DNA of 64,000 nucleotides, taken from Streptomyces sp. NBC_01255 (GTDB lineage Bacteria; Actinomycetota; Actinomycetes; Streptomycetales; Streptomycetaceae). The translations under genes and the position numbers were made by a program. The stretch covers positions 186,001-250,000 of the forward strand of contig NZ_CP108474.1 in assembly GCF_036226445.1 (NCBI RefSeq). Direction: 5' to 3'. Under the pieces are notes generated by a model. It did not search any database. It was not told where the DNA came from and saw only the letters and a list, made by a program, of their open reading frames with translations. Shown one piece after another: positions 56,216-64,000 of this stretch (position 1 is its first letter; every line of letters starts with the position of its first letter).

Positions 56216-57494
56216 GCCGGAACCACTCGGCGAACCAGTCCGTGGCGAGCTCCGCCACCTCCTCCAGGGCGCCCGGCTCCTCGAAGAGGTGGGTGGCCCC
56301 GGGGACGACGGTCAGCCGGTTCTCGCAGCGCAGCAAGGCCTGAGCGCGTCTGTTGAGGTCCAGCACGAGCGCGTCCCGGCCGCCCACCACCAGGAGGGTC
56401 GGGGCGCGCACCCGGCCCAGGTGCTCGCCCGCCAGGTCGGGCCGGCCGCCGCGTGAGACGACGGCGGCGACGCCGGAACCGGGATCGGCCGCCGCCCACA
56501 GCGCGGCGGCCGCGCCCGTGCTCGCCCCGAAGTAGCCGAGCGGCAGCTCGCCGCCCTCGGGGTGCCCGGCCAGCCACTCCGTGGCGCTCGCCAGCCGTCC
56601 GGCGAGCAGCGGGGTGTCGAAGACGTGTGCCCGGTCGGTCGCCTCGGCCTCGGTGAGCAGGTCGAAGAGCAGCGTCCCGAGACCTGCCCGGTTCAGGGCC
56701 GCCGCGACCGCGCGGTTCCGCGGACTGTGCCGGCTGCTGCCGCTTCCGTGGGCGAAGAGGACGATGCCGGTCGCGCCGTCGGGGACGGCGAGCCGTCCGG
56801 CGAGGGTGGCGCCGGTCGCCGGGATCCGGACGTCCGTGTCCCGGACGACGGGGTCGCGCGCGGCCCGGCTGCGGGCGAGGCAGTCGAGCACCTCCGCGTC
56901 GGACGTCTGCGAGAAGTCGCGGTAGAACTGGCCGATCGCGTAGAAGAAGTCGGGCTCGCGGACGCTGACGGTCTCGTCGGCCTCGCCGCCGAGGCGGGCG
57001 GTCCAGCCGGGCGGCGCGACCGGGACCGCGAGGACGATCCGCGCGGCACCCTTGGCCCGGACCACCCGGCAGGCGGCCAGCGCCGTCGCGCCCGTGGCGA
57101 GCCCGTCGTCGACGATGACGACCGTCCTGCCGTCGAGCGGCACGGGCGGGCGGCTGCCCCGGTAACGGTGCGTGCGCTCTTCGAGCTCGACGTGCTCACG
57201 CTCCTCCACGGCCGCGAGGTCCCGCTCGCCCACGCCGGTCTCGCGCAGCACCTGGTCGTTGAGGACGCGTACGCCGCCTTCCCCCAGGGCGCCCATCGCG
57301 AGCTCCGGCTGGTACGGCACCCCCAGTTTGCGCACGAGACAGATGTCGAGGGGCGCGTCGAGCGCGTCGGCGACCTGCGCGGCCACCGGTACTCCGCCGC
57401 GCGGGAGGCCCAGGACCACGACGTCCTGGCCCTTGAGGTGGTCGAGACGGGCGGCCAGCTGCCGGCCCGCGTCGGTGCGATCGCTGAAGTCCAT
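56199..57494 (-). CDS. Phosphoribosyltransferase-alpha/beta hydrolase fusion
   Basis: A 431-aa two-domain protein. Residues 1-210 are a type I phosphoribosyltransferase-like domain (VVVLGLPRGGVPVAAQVADA; PRPP loop VVIVDDGLATGATALAA). Residues 225-431 are a dienelactone-hydrolase-like alpha/beta domain (IVLFAHGSGSSRHSPRNRAV; nucleophile in YFGASTGAAAALWA; PGATHLFEEPG). Each half occurs alone elsewhere; the fusion is known in actinobacteria and proteobacteria, but its reaction is unclear. Cytosolic. It converges with the LysM gene, overlapping it by 17 bp. Confidence 0.87.
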   Translation of the reverse strand: MDFSDRTDAGRQLAARLDHLKGQDVVVLGLPRGGVPVAAQVADALDAPLDICLVRKLGVPYQPELAMGALGEGGVRVLNDQVLRETGVGERDLAAVEEREHVELEERTHRYRGSRPPVPLDGRTVVIVDDGLATGATALAACRVVRAKGAARIVLAVPVAPPGWTARLGGEADETVSVREPDFFYAIGQFYRDFSQTSDAEVLDCLARSRAARDPVVRDTDVRIPATGATLAGRLAVPDGATGIVLFAHGSGSSRHSPRNRAVAAALNRAGLGTLLFDLLTEAEATDRAHVFDTPLLAGRLASATEWLAGHPEGGELPLGYFGASTGAAAALWAAADPGSGVAAVVSRGGRPDLAGEHLGRVRAPTLLVVGGRDALVLDLNRRAQALLRCENRLTVVPGATHLFEEPGALEEVAELATDWFAEWFRLSRPR

Positions 57495-57554
57495 GGTCCG
57501 CCGCCCTTCCGCACGCGGCCCGGGCGCCGGGAGGAACGGTGTGTCCCGTCCCCT

Positions 57555-57577
57555 GCCCGTCTCTCCAGGGTAGACGG
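57555..57577 (-). terminator. Hairpin after the LURP-one gene
   Basis: CCCGTCT / AGACGGG stem (7 bp) with a 9-base loop, 20 bp beyond the stop of the LURP-one-like gene and upstream of the fusion gene. Confidence 0.45.
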
Positions 57578-57596
57578 GTCGCCCCCGCGGGACAGG

Positions 57597-58193
57597 TCAG
57601 CGGGACTGCAGGGCGTCGAGGGCGACGGCCTGGGCTATCGCGAGCCGCCGGTCGAGCTCCGGGTCGGCTATGTCCACGACGTACCGGTCGCGCACTCCGA
57701 AACGCTTCTCGACGGACATGACGGGCCGTCCGGCCTCGGCGAAGTCGAAGTGGTACGGCACGACGAAGGGGAGCAGCTCCGTGAAGGGGAGGAACTCCCA
57801 GCCGCGCCGCAGGATCCCCACGGTCCGGTTCCGCTCCTGTCCGGTGGTCTCCTGGGCCTCCCCTTCCCGGTTCAGGTGCCAGGTGCTGCGCAGCAGGGAC
57901 GCACCGAAGTCCTTGCGGAAGCCGCCCAGCCGTGTGCCGGAGGCGCCGTGGACGTCGTAGGTCGCACCGAGGTCGATGACCTGCCGGGCCCGGAAGGTGA
58001 AGAGGACCTGGCGCTGGGACTCGTCGGTGTAGAAGGTGACGTGCTCCTTGAGGGCCATCCGCTTCTGGTGGGCGAAGGCGACCAGTTCGGCCTCCTCGCC
58101 GTCCGGGCCCATGGTGTGCACCAGATAGCGGTTGGCCATCAGGGTGACCTTCTGCCGCACCAGGAAGCGGTGCTGCGACTGTGCGAGGCCCAT
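57597..58193 (-). CDS. LURP-one-related (tubby-like) protein
   Basis: A 198-aa LURP-one-related / phospholipid scramblase-like beta-barrel protein: HRFLVRQKVTLMANRYLVHT, the repeated strand pattern VLFTFRARQVIDLGATYDVH, and RRGWEFLPFTELLPFVVPYH. Its role in bacteria is poorly defined; membrane-lipid or nucleic-acid association has been suggested for the fold. No signal peptide. It stands alone between two hydrolase genes. Confidence 0.82.
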   Translation of the reverse strand: MGLAQSQHRFLVRQKVTLMANRYLVHTMGPDGEEAELVAFAHQKRMALKEHVTFYTDESQRQVLFTFRARQVIDLGATYDVHGASGTRLGGFRKDFGASLLRSTWHLNREGEAQETTGQERNRTVGILRRGWEFLPFTELLPFVVPYHFDFAEAGRPVMSVEKRFGVRDRYVVDIADPELDRRLAIAQAVALDALQSR

Positions 58194-58334
58194 CGGTTGT
58201 GCTCCTGCCGGTCCTGGACGGTCCGTCGGAGACCGTCCCGTGGGGGTGTGAGCACGATGATCCGATGCGGCGCCGGCCCACCGCTGTCCTCGAAAGTCGT
58301 CGGTCCCGACGACCTTCGGATACGGAAGGTCCCG

Positions 58335-59099
58335 TCAGGCGGCGAGAAAGGCCTCGATGGCCTCGGCGAGGGCCTGCGGTGTCTCCTCGGGGGCGTAATG
58401 GCCCGCGTCCTTGAGCACGTGGAGGCGCGCGTTCGGGTACCAGCGCAGCCAGGTGGCCTCCATCGCCTCCGTACCGAGCGCGGGATCGTGGGCGCCGACG
58501 ACGAGGAGGACGGGGGTGGGGTTGTCGCGGACGCGCTCGTGGAAGTCGGGGCCGGACCAGGAGTCCAGATAGGCCCGGAAGGCCGTCGCCGAGGAGCGGC
58601 TGACGGAACGCTCGACGAGGGCGCTCAGCCAGGCGTCGTCGTACCGGCCGCCGGTGGTGTTGTCGATGATCGCGCGCCGGTTCGCCGGGGCGTCGGCGGC
58701 GCCGGCGAACAAGTCCCAGGTCTCTCCGTCGAGCGGGAATCCCGCGGCGGAGACGGGTGAGATGCCGATGAGGGAGCGGACACGGTCGGGCGCGTCGAGA
58801 AGCATCAGCTGGGCCGCCTTGCCGCCCATCGAGTGTCCGATGACGGAGAACGAGTCCCAGCCGAGGTCGTCGGCGACGGCGAGGGCGTCGGCGGCGGTCT
58901 CCTCCATCGTGAAGGCGCCGTCGATGCCGCGGGCCTCGCCGTAGCCCCGGCAGTCGACGAAGGCGTACGTGCCGGCGGCCTCGTCGAGATGGGCGCGCAG
59001 CGGGGCGAAACTGGTGCGGTCGCCGAACCAGTTGTGGAGGACGAGGGCCCGGCCGGGGCCTTCGCCTTGAACGTCGTACGGAAGAACCCGGCCCGTCAT
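58335..59099 (-). CDS. Alpha/beta hydrolase
   Basis: A 254-aa cytosolic alpha/beta-hydrolase: oxyanion segment VLHNWFGDRTSF, nucleophile elbow SVIGHSMGG, acid in VVGAHDPALGTE and histidine in LKDAGHYAPEETPQ. The FVDCRGYGEARG segment is typical of the haloperoxidase/esterase-like subgroup. ATG 59099 has AGGGGG upstream; the preceding 40 codons of frame lack a ribosome site. The substrate is unknown. Confidence 0.87.
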   Translation of the reverse strand: MTGRVLPYDVQGEGPGRALVLHNWFGDRTSFAPLRAHLDEAAGTYAFVDCRGYGEARGIDGAFTMEETAADALAVADDLGWDSFSVIGHSMGGKAAQLMLLDAPDRVRSLIGISPVSAAGFPLDGETWDLFAGAADAPANRRAIIDNTTGGRYDDAWLSALVERSVSRSSATAFRAYLDSWSGPDFHERVRDNPTPVLLVVGAHDPALGTEAMEATWLRWYPNARLHVLKDAGHYAPEETPQALAEAIEAFLAA

Positions 59100-59294
59100 C
59101 GTGCCCCCTGGCAGCGAGGTGGCGGCGCCGCGCGTCGATGGCGGCACCGGTGGTGGTCGACGACCGAGTGTGACGGTGCGGGCGCGTGCGGTCAACAAGG
59201 CCGGGCGGGGGCACACCATGTTCCGGTCGCTCGGGCGGCGTCTCGAGCCGTGCCCGGGATGCGGGGGCTTTCATGACAGGGGCATCCTGGCTGT

Positions 59295-61865
59295 GTGACC
59301 TCGCACGGCACGTCCGGCCCCGGCCCGGCGGGCGGTACCGGGCGCCCGTCCGGGACCGGGGCTGCCGACGGGCCCGCTTCGGGTGCGCTGACGCGGGTGC
59401 TCGCGGAGGCGGCGCTGCGGACCGTCGAGGCGGTCGGCGGGTACGCGGGCGGGGTGTACCTGCGGTCGGAGACGCCGGGTCTGCTCCGGCTCTCGGTCCT
59501 CGTGGGGCTACCGGGGCCGCTGTTCCGCCCGTGGTGGCGGATGCATACGAACCGGCCGTTCCCGGTGGCGGAGGTCCACCGCTCGGGGCAGGCCGTCCAT
59601 CTCGCCGACGTCGACGACGCGATGCGGCGGTTCCCCCAACTGGTCGCGAGTCTGCCGTTCCCCTTCGCCTCGCTGTACGCGCCCGTCGTCGCGGGCCGCG
59701 AGCGGTTCGGGGTGCTCGTGGTGCTGCGGGCGCCGAGACCGGGCGAGGGCGTGAGCGCGCGCGACCGCGCCCGCATGACCAGCGACGCGCTCCGGCTCGG
59801 CGAGTCGCTGACCGCCCTCACGGCTCACGGGACCGCGGCCGAGTGGACCGGCGACCCCGTGTGCGTACAGCTGTCCTCCGCTTCCGCGCCGCCCGTGCGC
59901 TTCGGTTCCTTCGACTGGGACCTGGACACGGGCACGGTCACCATGGACGGCGGGCTGCGGGAGATCCTCGGGGCCGGGGTGACCTCGCCCTGCTCGATCG
60001 AGGTGCTCACCTCCCGGCTGGACACGGAGGACGCGTACGCGCTGTGGGCGGCGGCGCTCCAGGCGACGGGCGAGGACGGACGGCCTACCGTGCGCCGGAT
60101 CCGGCTGAAGGGCCCTGACGGCGGGCTGCACCTCCTGGAGGTGTCGGCCACTGCCCGGCAGGAGCCGTCGGAGCCGGCCGGGGGTCCGCCGCGCACCGGC
60201 GGCCGGCTCTCGGGCACGCTCGTCGACCTGGGGACGGGTCTGGTGGGTTCGGACGCCACGGACCGGCTGCCGCGGGCGATCCTGGCGATCGACCGGCTGG
60301 GCCGGATCACGTACCTCAACGAACGCACGGAGCGACTGCTCGGCCGGCCGCGCGGAGCGCTCGCCGGGCGGCCTCTCTGGGAGGCGCTGCCGTGGTTCGG
60401 CCTGCCCTTCCACGAGGAGCAGCTCCGGGCCGCGCTGCTCTCCGACGAACCGGTGCGCTTCCTGGCCCGTCCGGAGCATGGCCGGTGGCTCACGGTCTCG
60501 CTGCATCCGGGCCGGGACGGCGTGACCATGGTCCTCGTTCCGGAGGAGGACCTCGCCGGTCCCGACGCGGCTCCGGGCCGCCCTGACGGCGCGCGCGGTC
60601 CTGACCGTCCGCAGCCGGCGACGGACGACGACGTCGAGGGCCGCGGCGACCGGGCGGCAGCCCTGTACCGGCCGGTGGCGCTGGCGATCGCCCTCTCGGA
60701 GGCCGTGACGGCACGCCAGGTGTCGGCCGTGGTGACGGAGGAGCTGCTGCCGGCCTTCGGCGGACGGCAGCTGGCGATCTACCTGCTGAGCGACCGGCGC
60801 CTCTACCTCGCCTGGGAGACGGGCTTCCCGCCGGGCTTCCTCGAACCCTTCGACGGGGTCACGCTGGACTCCCGGATGCCGGGGGTGGAAACGCTGACGA
60901 CGGGCCGGCCGCTCTTCTTCGAGTCGATGGAGCAGCTGAGACTGGCGTACCCGGAGCTCCCGCTCGACGCCCACACGGGGGCTCGGGCCTTCCTGCCGCT
61001 GATCGCCTCGGGACGACCGGTGGGCTCCTGCATCCTCGGCTTCGACCGGCCGCGTACGTTCAGCGCGGAGGAGCGGACCGTGCTCACCGCCCTGGCGGGC
61101 CTGATCGCGCAGGCGCTGTCCCGGGCGCAGCGGTACGACACGGAGTCGGCGGTCGCGCGGGGGCTCCAGGACGCGCTGCTGCCGCACCGGCTGCCGGTGC
61201 GGGCCGGTGTGGAGACGGTCGGCCGCTATCTGCCGGGCACCGAGGGCATGGACGTGGGCGGCGACTGGTACGACGTCATCGAGACGGGGCACGACCGGCT
61301 GGCGCTCGTGATCGGCGACGTCCAGGGCCACGGGGTGGCGGCCGCGGCCACGATGGGGCAGCTGCGCAGCGCGGTACGGGCGTTCGCGCTGGGCGGCCAT
61401 CGGCCGCAGGACGTGATGCGGGGTACCAACCGGCTCCTCATCGACCTGGATCCCGGTCAGTTCGCGAGCTGCTGCTATGTGCTGCTCCACCCGGAGACGG
61501 GCGAGGCGCGGGCGGTACGGGCCGGGCATCCGCAGCCGCTGCTGCTGAGCCCGGGCGGGACGACTCGGCTGGTGGAGCTGGCGGGCGGGGTCGTGCTGGG
61601 GGTCGACGACCGTGCCTCGTATCCCGTGACGCGGTTGCGGCTCGCGCCCGGAGACGTCCTCGCGCTGTTCACGGACGGGCTGGTCGAGCGGCCCGGCACG
61701 GACATCGACGAAGGGATCGAACGCCTGCGGCGGGCGCTCGCCTCGACGGGTTCGATGACCCTCCCGGAGGCGGCGGACCGGCTGATCCGGGAGGCCCGGC
61801 AGGCCACGGCCAGGCCGGACGACATCGCCCTGCTGCTCGCGGCCCGCTGGCCCGAGCCCCGCTGA
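59295..61865 (+). CDS. GAF-PAS-GAF sensor PP2C (SpoIIE-type) phosphatase
   Basis: An 856-aa cytosolic sensor phosphatase. Domains in order: GAF (about 15-170, [20 protein letters not shown]), PAS-like (about 190-310), PAS (about 325-415, [20 protein letters not shown]), GAF (about 465-615) and a SpoIIE/RsbU PP2C domain (about 625-855, with the metal-binding [29 protein letters not shown] and [17 protein letters not shown]). Such proteins dephosphorylate anti-anti-sigma factors in response to redox, light or small-ligand cues. No HATPase anti-sigma domain is fused here. GTG 59295 has only a weak ribosome site, so the start may be slightly different. Confidence 0.9.
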   Translation: MTSHGTSGPGPAGGTGRPSGTGAADGPASGALTRVLAEAALRTVEAVGGYAGGVYLRSETPGLLRLSVLVGLPGPLFRPWWRMHTNRPFPVAEVHRSGQAVHLADVDDAMRRFPQLVASLPFPFASLYAPVVAGRERFGVLVVLRAPRPGEGVSARDRARMTSDALRLGESLTALTAHGTAAEWTGDPVCVQLSSASAPPVRFGSFDWDLDTGTVTMDGGLREILGAGVTSPCSIEVLTSRLDTEDAYALWAAALQATGEDGRPTVRRIRLKGPDGGLHLLEVSATARQEPSEPAGGPPRTGGRLSGTLVDLGTGLVGSDATDRLPRAILAIDRLGRITYLNERTERLLGRPRGALAGRPLWEALPWFGLPFHEEQLRAALLSDEPVRFLARPEHGRWLTVSLHPGRDGVTMVLVPEEDLAGPDAAPGRPDGARGPDRPQPATDDDVEGRGDRAAALYRPVALAIALSEAVTARQVSAVVTEELLPAFGGRQLAIYLLSDRRLYLAWETGFPPGFLEPFDGVTLDSRMPGVETLTTGRPLFFESMEQLRLAYPELPLDAHTGARAFLPLIASGRPVGSCILGFDRPRTFSAEERTVLTALAGLIAQALSRAQRYDTESAVARGLQDALLPHRLPVRAGVETVGRYLPGTEGMDVGGDWYDVIETGHDRLALVIGDVQGHGVAAAATMGQLRSAVRAFALGGHRPQDVMRGTNRLLIDLDPGQFASCCYVLLHPETGEARAVRAGHPQPLLLSPGGTTRLVELAGGVVLGVDDRASYPVTRLRLAPGDVLALFTDGLVERPGTDIDEGIERLRRALASTGSMTLPEAADRLIREARQATARPDDIALLLAARWPEPR

Positions 61866-62031
61866 GCCCGACACCTCCCCGGCGGGTCCGTCCGTCACCC
61901 GGTCGGGCCCGTGGCGCTGGTCGGCCGCCACAGGCCCGGCGAGGCTGGGGGTGCCGTGCCGGACCAGGCCGGACGAGCCGAGACGCCCACGTCAGGGCGG
62001 ACGAGTCAGGGCGAGAGCCCGAGGAGGACAC

Positions 62032-62280
62032 GTGCAGCAGGACAAGCAGCCCGAGTACGGACCCGTGGTCTTCCGGGACCGGTCGGCCGGGTACGCCTTT
62101 CTGACCCGGTCCACCGCGACCAGCGAGCGGACCATCGAGTGGGACGACGGCAACACGTACCCGGTGATCGACGTGGAGATCTCCTCCGAGAGCCACCCCT
62201 TCTTCACGGGAACGGCGCGGACGGTGGACTCCGAGGGCCGGGTCGCGCGGTTCGAACGCCGCTTCGGCGAGGGGGACTGA
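62032..62280 (+). CDS. rpmE2: 50S ribosomal protein L31 type B
   Basis: An 82-aa L31 of the zinc-independent type [39 protein letters not shown] and [20 protein letters not shown]. It has no cysteine at all, which distinguishes it from the CxxC-bearing housekeeping L31. GTG 62032 has GAGGAGG a few bases upstream. In Streptomyces the type B paralogue is usually repressed by Zur and made under zinc limitation, but the 166-bp upstream region is GC-rich and shows no Zur-box-like sequence. Confidence 0.93.
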   Translation: MQQDKQPEYGPVVFRDRSAGYAFLTRSTATSERTIEWDDGNTYPVIDVEISSESHPFFTGTARTVDSEGRVARFERRFGEGD

Positions 62281-62305
62281 GCAGGCCGATCGGTCTTTCA
62301 GGACA

Positions 62306-62353
62306 CCGCTCGCGAAACCGCTGGGGAAACCACTGGGGAAACCGCTCGCGAAA
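62306..62353. repeat. Four tandem 12-bp repeats
   Basis: Four consecutive copies of CCGCTSGSGAAA (62306-62317, 62318-62329, 62330-62341 with one A substitution, 62342-62353), ending at the left arm of a terminator hairpin. It is intergenic between rpmE2 and the NmrA-like gene. Confidence 0.8.
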
Positions 62354-62376
62354 CTGGCCAGAAGATGGCCAGTTTC
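62350..62376 (+). terminator. Terminator after rpmE2
   Basis: Perfect 10-bp stem GAAACTGGCC / GGCCAGTTTC with a 7-base loop and a CCCTT tail, 70 bp after the rpmE2 stop. Its left arm overlaps the last of the 12-bp repeats. Confidence 0.7.
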
Positions 62377-62448
62377 CCTTCCAGGATGAGGTCACGAGGA
62401 CGGCGGGGCGCCAGCGCACCGCCGCGGACCCTGGGAAGGGGAACTGCT

Positions 62449-63285
62449 GTGATCGTGGTGACCGGAGCGACCGGAAACGTCGGACGACCGCTGGTGGAGG
62501 CACTGGCCGCGGCCGGTGAGGAGGTCACGGCGGTGAGCCGTCGCCCTGCCGACGGACTGCCCGCCGGTGTGGTCCACCGTCGGGGCGACCTGGCCGACGT
62601 GGACGGCCTGAAGGAACTGTTCGAGGGCGCCGAGGCCGTCTACCTGCTCGTCGCGGGCCTCGGGGACACCCTGCGGCCCCGCGAGATCGTGGCGGCGGCG
62701 GTGGCCGGCGGGGTGCGGCGGATCGTGCTCCAGTCCTCCCAGCTGGTGGGGACGCGGAACGATTCCGTGTCGCACGACTTCCTCCGCGCCTTCGAGTCGG
62801 CGGTGCGGGAGTCGGGCCTGGAGTGGACGGTGCTGCGGCCCGGCGGCTTCGCCTCCAACGCGTACCTGTGGGCCGAACAGGTGCGCACCGCACGGACGGT
62901 CGCGTCCCCGTTCGGGGATGTGGCGCTGCCGGTGGTGGATCCCGCGGACATCGCGGAGGTCGCCGCGTCCGCGCTGCGCGATCCTGCGCACGCGGGACGT
63001 ACGTACGTCCTGACGGGTCCGGCCGGGGTGTCGCCGCGCGAGCAGGTGCGGGCCCTCGCCGAGGCTGTCGGCGAGCCGGTGGAGTTCGTGGCACAGAGCG
63101 CGGCCGAGGCGCGGTCGCATCTGGTGCGGTTCCTGCCGGAGGACGCCGTCGACGGCATGCTGTCGGTGATGGGCGAACCCAGCGCGGAGGAACAGCGGGT
63201 GAGCCCGGACGTGGAACGGGTCCTGGGACGTGCGCCGCGCCCGTTCTCGGCGTGGGCGGAACGGAACGCGTTCGCTTTCGCGTGA
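62449..63285 (+). CDS. NmrA-like NAD(P)-binding protein
   Basis: A 278-aa atypical SDR of the NmrA/HSCARG type: Rossmann motif VTGATGNVGRPLVEALAAAG at the very start, WTVLRPGGFASNAYLWAEQV in the middle and a C-terminal region without the YxxxK active pair in its usual place. Such proteins act as NAD(P)H sensors or quinone/NAD(P)H oxidoreductases. GTG 62449 has AAGGGG about eight bases upstream and begins directly at the nucleotide-binding strand; the 28 upstream codons are not used. Confidence 0.87.
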   Translation: MIVVTGATGNVGRPLVEALAAAGEEVTAVSRRPADGLPAGVVHRRGDLADVDGLKELFEGAEAVYLLVAGLGDTLRPREIVAAAVAGGVRRIVLQSSQLVGTRNDSVSHDFLRAFESAVRESGLEWTVLRPGGFASNAYLWAEQVRTARTVASPFGDVALPVVDPADIAEVAASALRDPAHAGRTYVLTGPAGVSPREQVRALAEAVGEPVEFVAQSAAEARSHLVRFLPEDAVDGMLSVMGEPSAEEQRVSPDVERVLGRAPRPFSAWAERNAFAFA

Positions 63286-63420
63286 GGCGGAACGGCACGG
63301 GGCGGGTGCCGCGTCGGCCGGGGCGGGGAGCCGCGTCCTGTGGACGGTGCTCCCCTGCCCCGCCGTGCGGGCGAGCGAGGGCCTCGGGCCCTCGGCTCAT
63401 GCTCCGCGGAGGCTACCGAT

Positions 63421-63450
63421 CAGTGCTGCTGATCCCAGTGCTGCTGATCC
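63421..63450. repeat. Perfect 15-bp tandem duplication
   Basis: CAGTGCTGCTGATCC occurs twice head to tail (63421-63435, 63436-63450), just downstream of the cyclophilin gene and outside any coding region. Confidence 0.85.
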
Positions 63451-63458
63451 GGCCTCGG

Positions 63459-63483
63459 GTCAAGGGCCTGTTCAGGCCTTGAC
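63459..63483 (-). terminator. Hairpin overlapping the cyclophilin stop codon
   Basis: On the minus strand GTCAAGGCCTG / CAGGCCCTTGAC form a stem with a two-base loop and one bulged C. The stop codon of the cyclophilin gene lies within it. Confidence 0.5.
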
Positions 63484-63969
63484 GATGCCGGACTCGGCGA
63501 CCTTGATGGTGGCGCTGGTGGCGCCGGAGCGGGAGCCGAGGCCCTCGATCTTCTTGACGAGGTCCTGGCCCTCGACGACCTCGCCGAAGACGACGTGCTT
63601 GCCGTCGAGCCAGTCGGTGACGATCGTGGTGATGAAGAACTGCGAGCCGTTGCTGTTCGGGCCGGCGTTGGCCATCGAGAGCAGGAACGGGCGGTCGTGC
63701 TTCAGCTTGAAGTTCTCGTCGGCGAACTTCTCGCCGTAGATGCTCTTGCCGCCGGTGCCGTTGCCGCGGGTGAAGTCGCCACCCTGGAGCATGAACTGCG
63801 GGATGACGCGGTGGAACGGGGAGCCGGCGTAGCCGAAGCCGTGCTCGCCGGTGCAGAGCTCGCGGAAGTTCTGCGCGGTCTTCGGGACGACGTCGTCGAA
63901 GAGCTGGAAGACGATGCGGCCGGCGGCCTCGTCGTTGATGGTGATGTCGAAGTAAACGTTTTCGCTCAT
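63472..63969 (-). CDS. Cyclophilin-type peptidyl-prolyl cis-trans isomerase
   Basis: A 165-aa cytosolic cyclophilin A-like isomerase that speeds proline isomerisation in protein folding. Active-site motifs: [20 protein letters not shown] (catalytic Arg in FHRV), [13 protein letters not shown] and [15 protein letters not shown]. The length is that of the minimal single-domain enzyme and no signal peptide is present. ATG 63969 has AGGA eight bases upstream. The substrate range is general; cyclosporin sensitivity is expected from the conserved tryptophan in DWLDGKHV. Confidence 0.96.
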   Translation of the reverse strand: MSENVYFDITINDEAAGRIVFQLFDDVVPKTAQNFRELCTGEHGFGYAGSPFHRVIPQFMLQGGDFTRGNGTGGKSIYGEKFADENFKLKHDRPFLLSMANAGPNSNGSQFFITTIVTDWLDGKHVVFGEVVEGQDLVKKIEGLGSRSGATSATIKVAESGIVKA

Positions 63970-64000
63970 GGGGACATCCTGTCATTACTCGCGCACGGCG

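Overview
This is a high-GC actinobacterial chromosome segment, almost certainly Streptomyces. Coding regions show strong G/C third-position bias, GTG starts and ATGA/GTGA stop-start overlaps are frequent, and the gene content is typical of the genus: FurA/CatR-KatG, a c-di-AMP (ydaO-type) riboswitch ahead of a LysM/transglycosylase gene, a SpoIIE-type phosphatase, type B L31, TetR regulators and a Tat-exported phospholipase C. No rRNA, tRNA, CRISPR array, transposase or integrase is visible.

Layout. 1-10.1 kb holds small regulator-plus-enzyme modules: a saccharopine-dehydrogenase-like oxidoreductase with a divergent TetR; a TetR followed by a DHA2-type MFS exporter with a palindromic operator; a second-copy-like NAD-dependent DNA ligase; a TetR/SDR divergent pair with two identical operators; and a rifampicin-monooxygenase-like flavoprotein preceded by a close match to the rifamycin-associated element.

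10.2-30.9 kb is a phage-tail-like contractile injection system (CIS): LuxR regulator (with a possible TTA-containing leader ORF), DUF4255 terminator/cap protein, AAA+ ATPase, an opposite-strand membrane protein with an outer peptidoglycan-binding-type domain, sheath, tube, two overlapping small tail-assembly proteins (one of only 50 aa), a 957-aa Pro/Ala-rich protein with 13 VQR motifs in the tape-measure position, a second tube-like protein, LysM hub protein, VgrG-like spike, gp25, baseplate J, tail protein I, a zinc-ribbon/discoidin membrane protein and, on the other strand, a 697-aa protein of unknown function with a 51-aa membrane protein. No capsid, terminase, PAAR tip or fibre gene is present, so this is a dedicated CIS and not a prophage.

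31-36 kb: secreted alginate-lyase-family enzyme with two copies of one operator-like palindrome upstream, thiol peroxidase, and divergent Fur-family regulator/catalase-peroxidase with an operator lying inside a consensus promoter. 36-42.6 kb: a MacAB-type ABC exporter with a peptidoglycan-binding adaptor and a lipoprotein, divergent from a two-component system and a GerM-like lipoprotein, apparently a self-contained envelope-response module.

42.6-54.8 kb: cutinase-like hydrolase, PPOX-fold protein, GAPDH, GlxA-type AraC regulator, serine hydrolase, GNAT, a deletion scar joining the 3' halves of a TetR gene and an FAD monooxygenase gene, an amino-sugar/tagatose-type operon (SIS isomerase, class II aldolase) with its divergent DeoR regulator, phospholipase C and a DUF6197-like protein. 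54.8-64 kb: riboswitch-controlled LysM/transglycosylase, phosphoribosyltransferase-hydrolase fusion, LURP-one protein, alpha/beta hydrolase, multi-sensor PP2C phosphatase, type B L31, NmrA-like protein and cyclophilin. Several convergent or tandem gene ends carry strong hairpin terminators.
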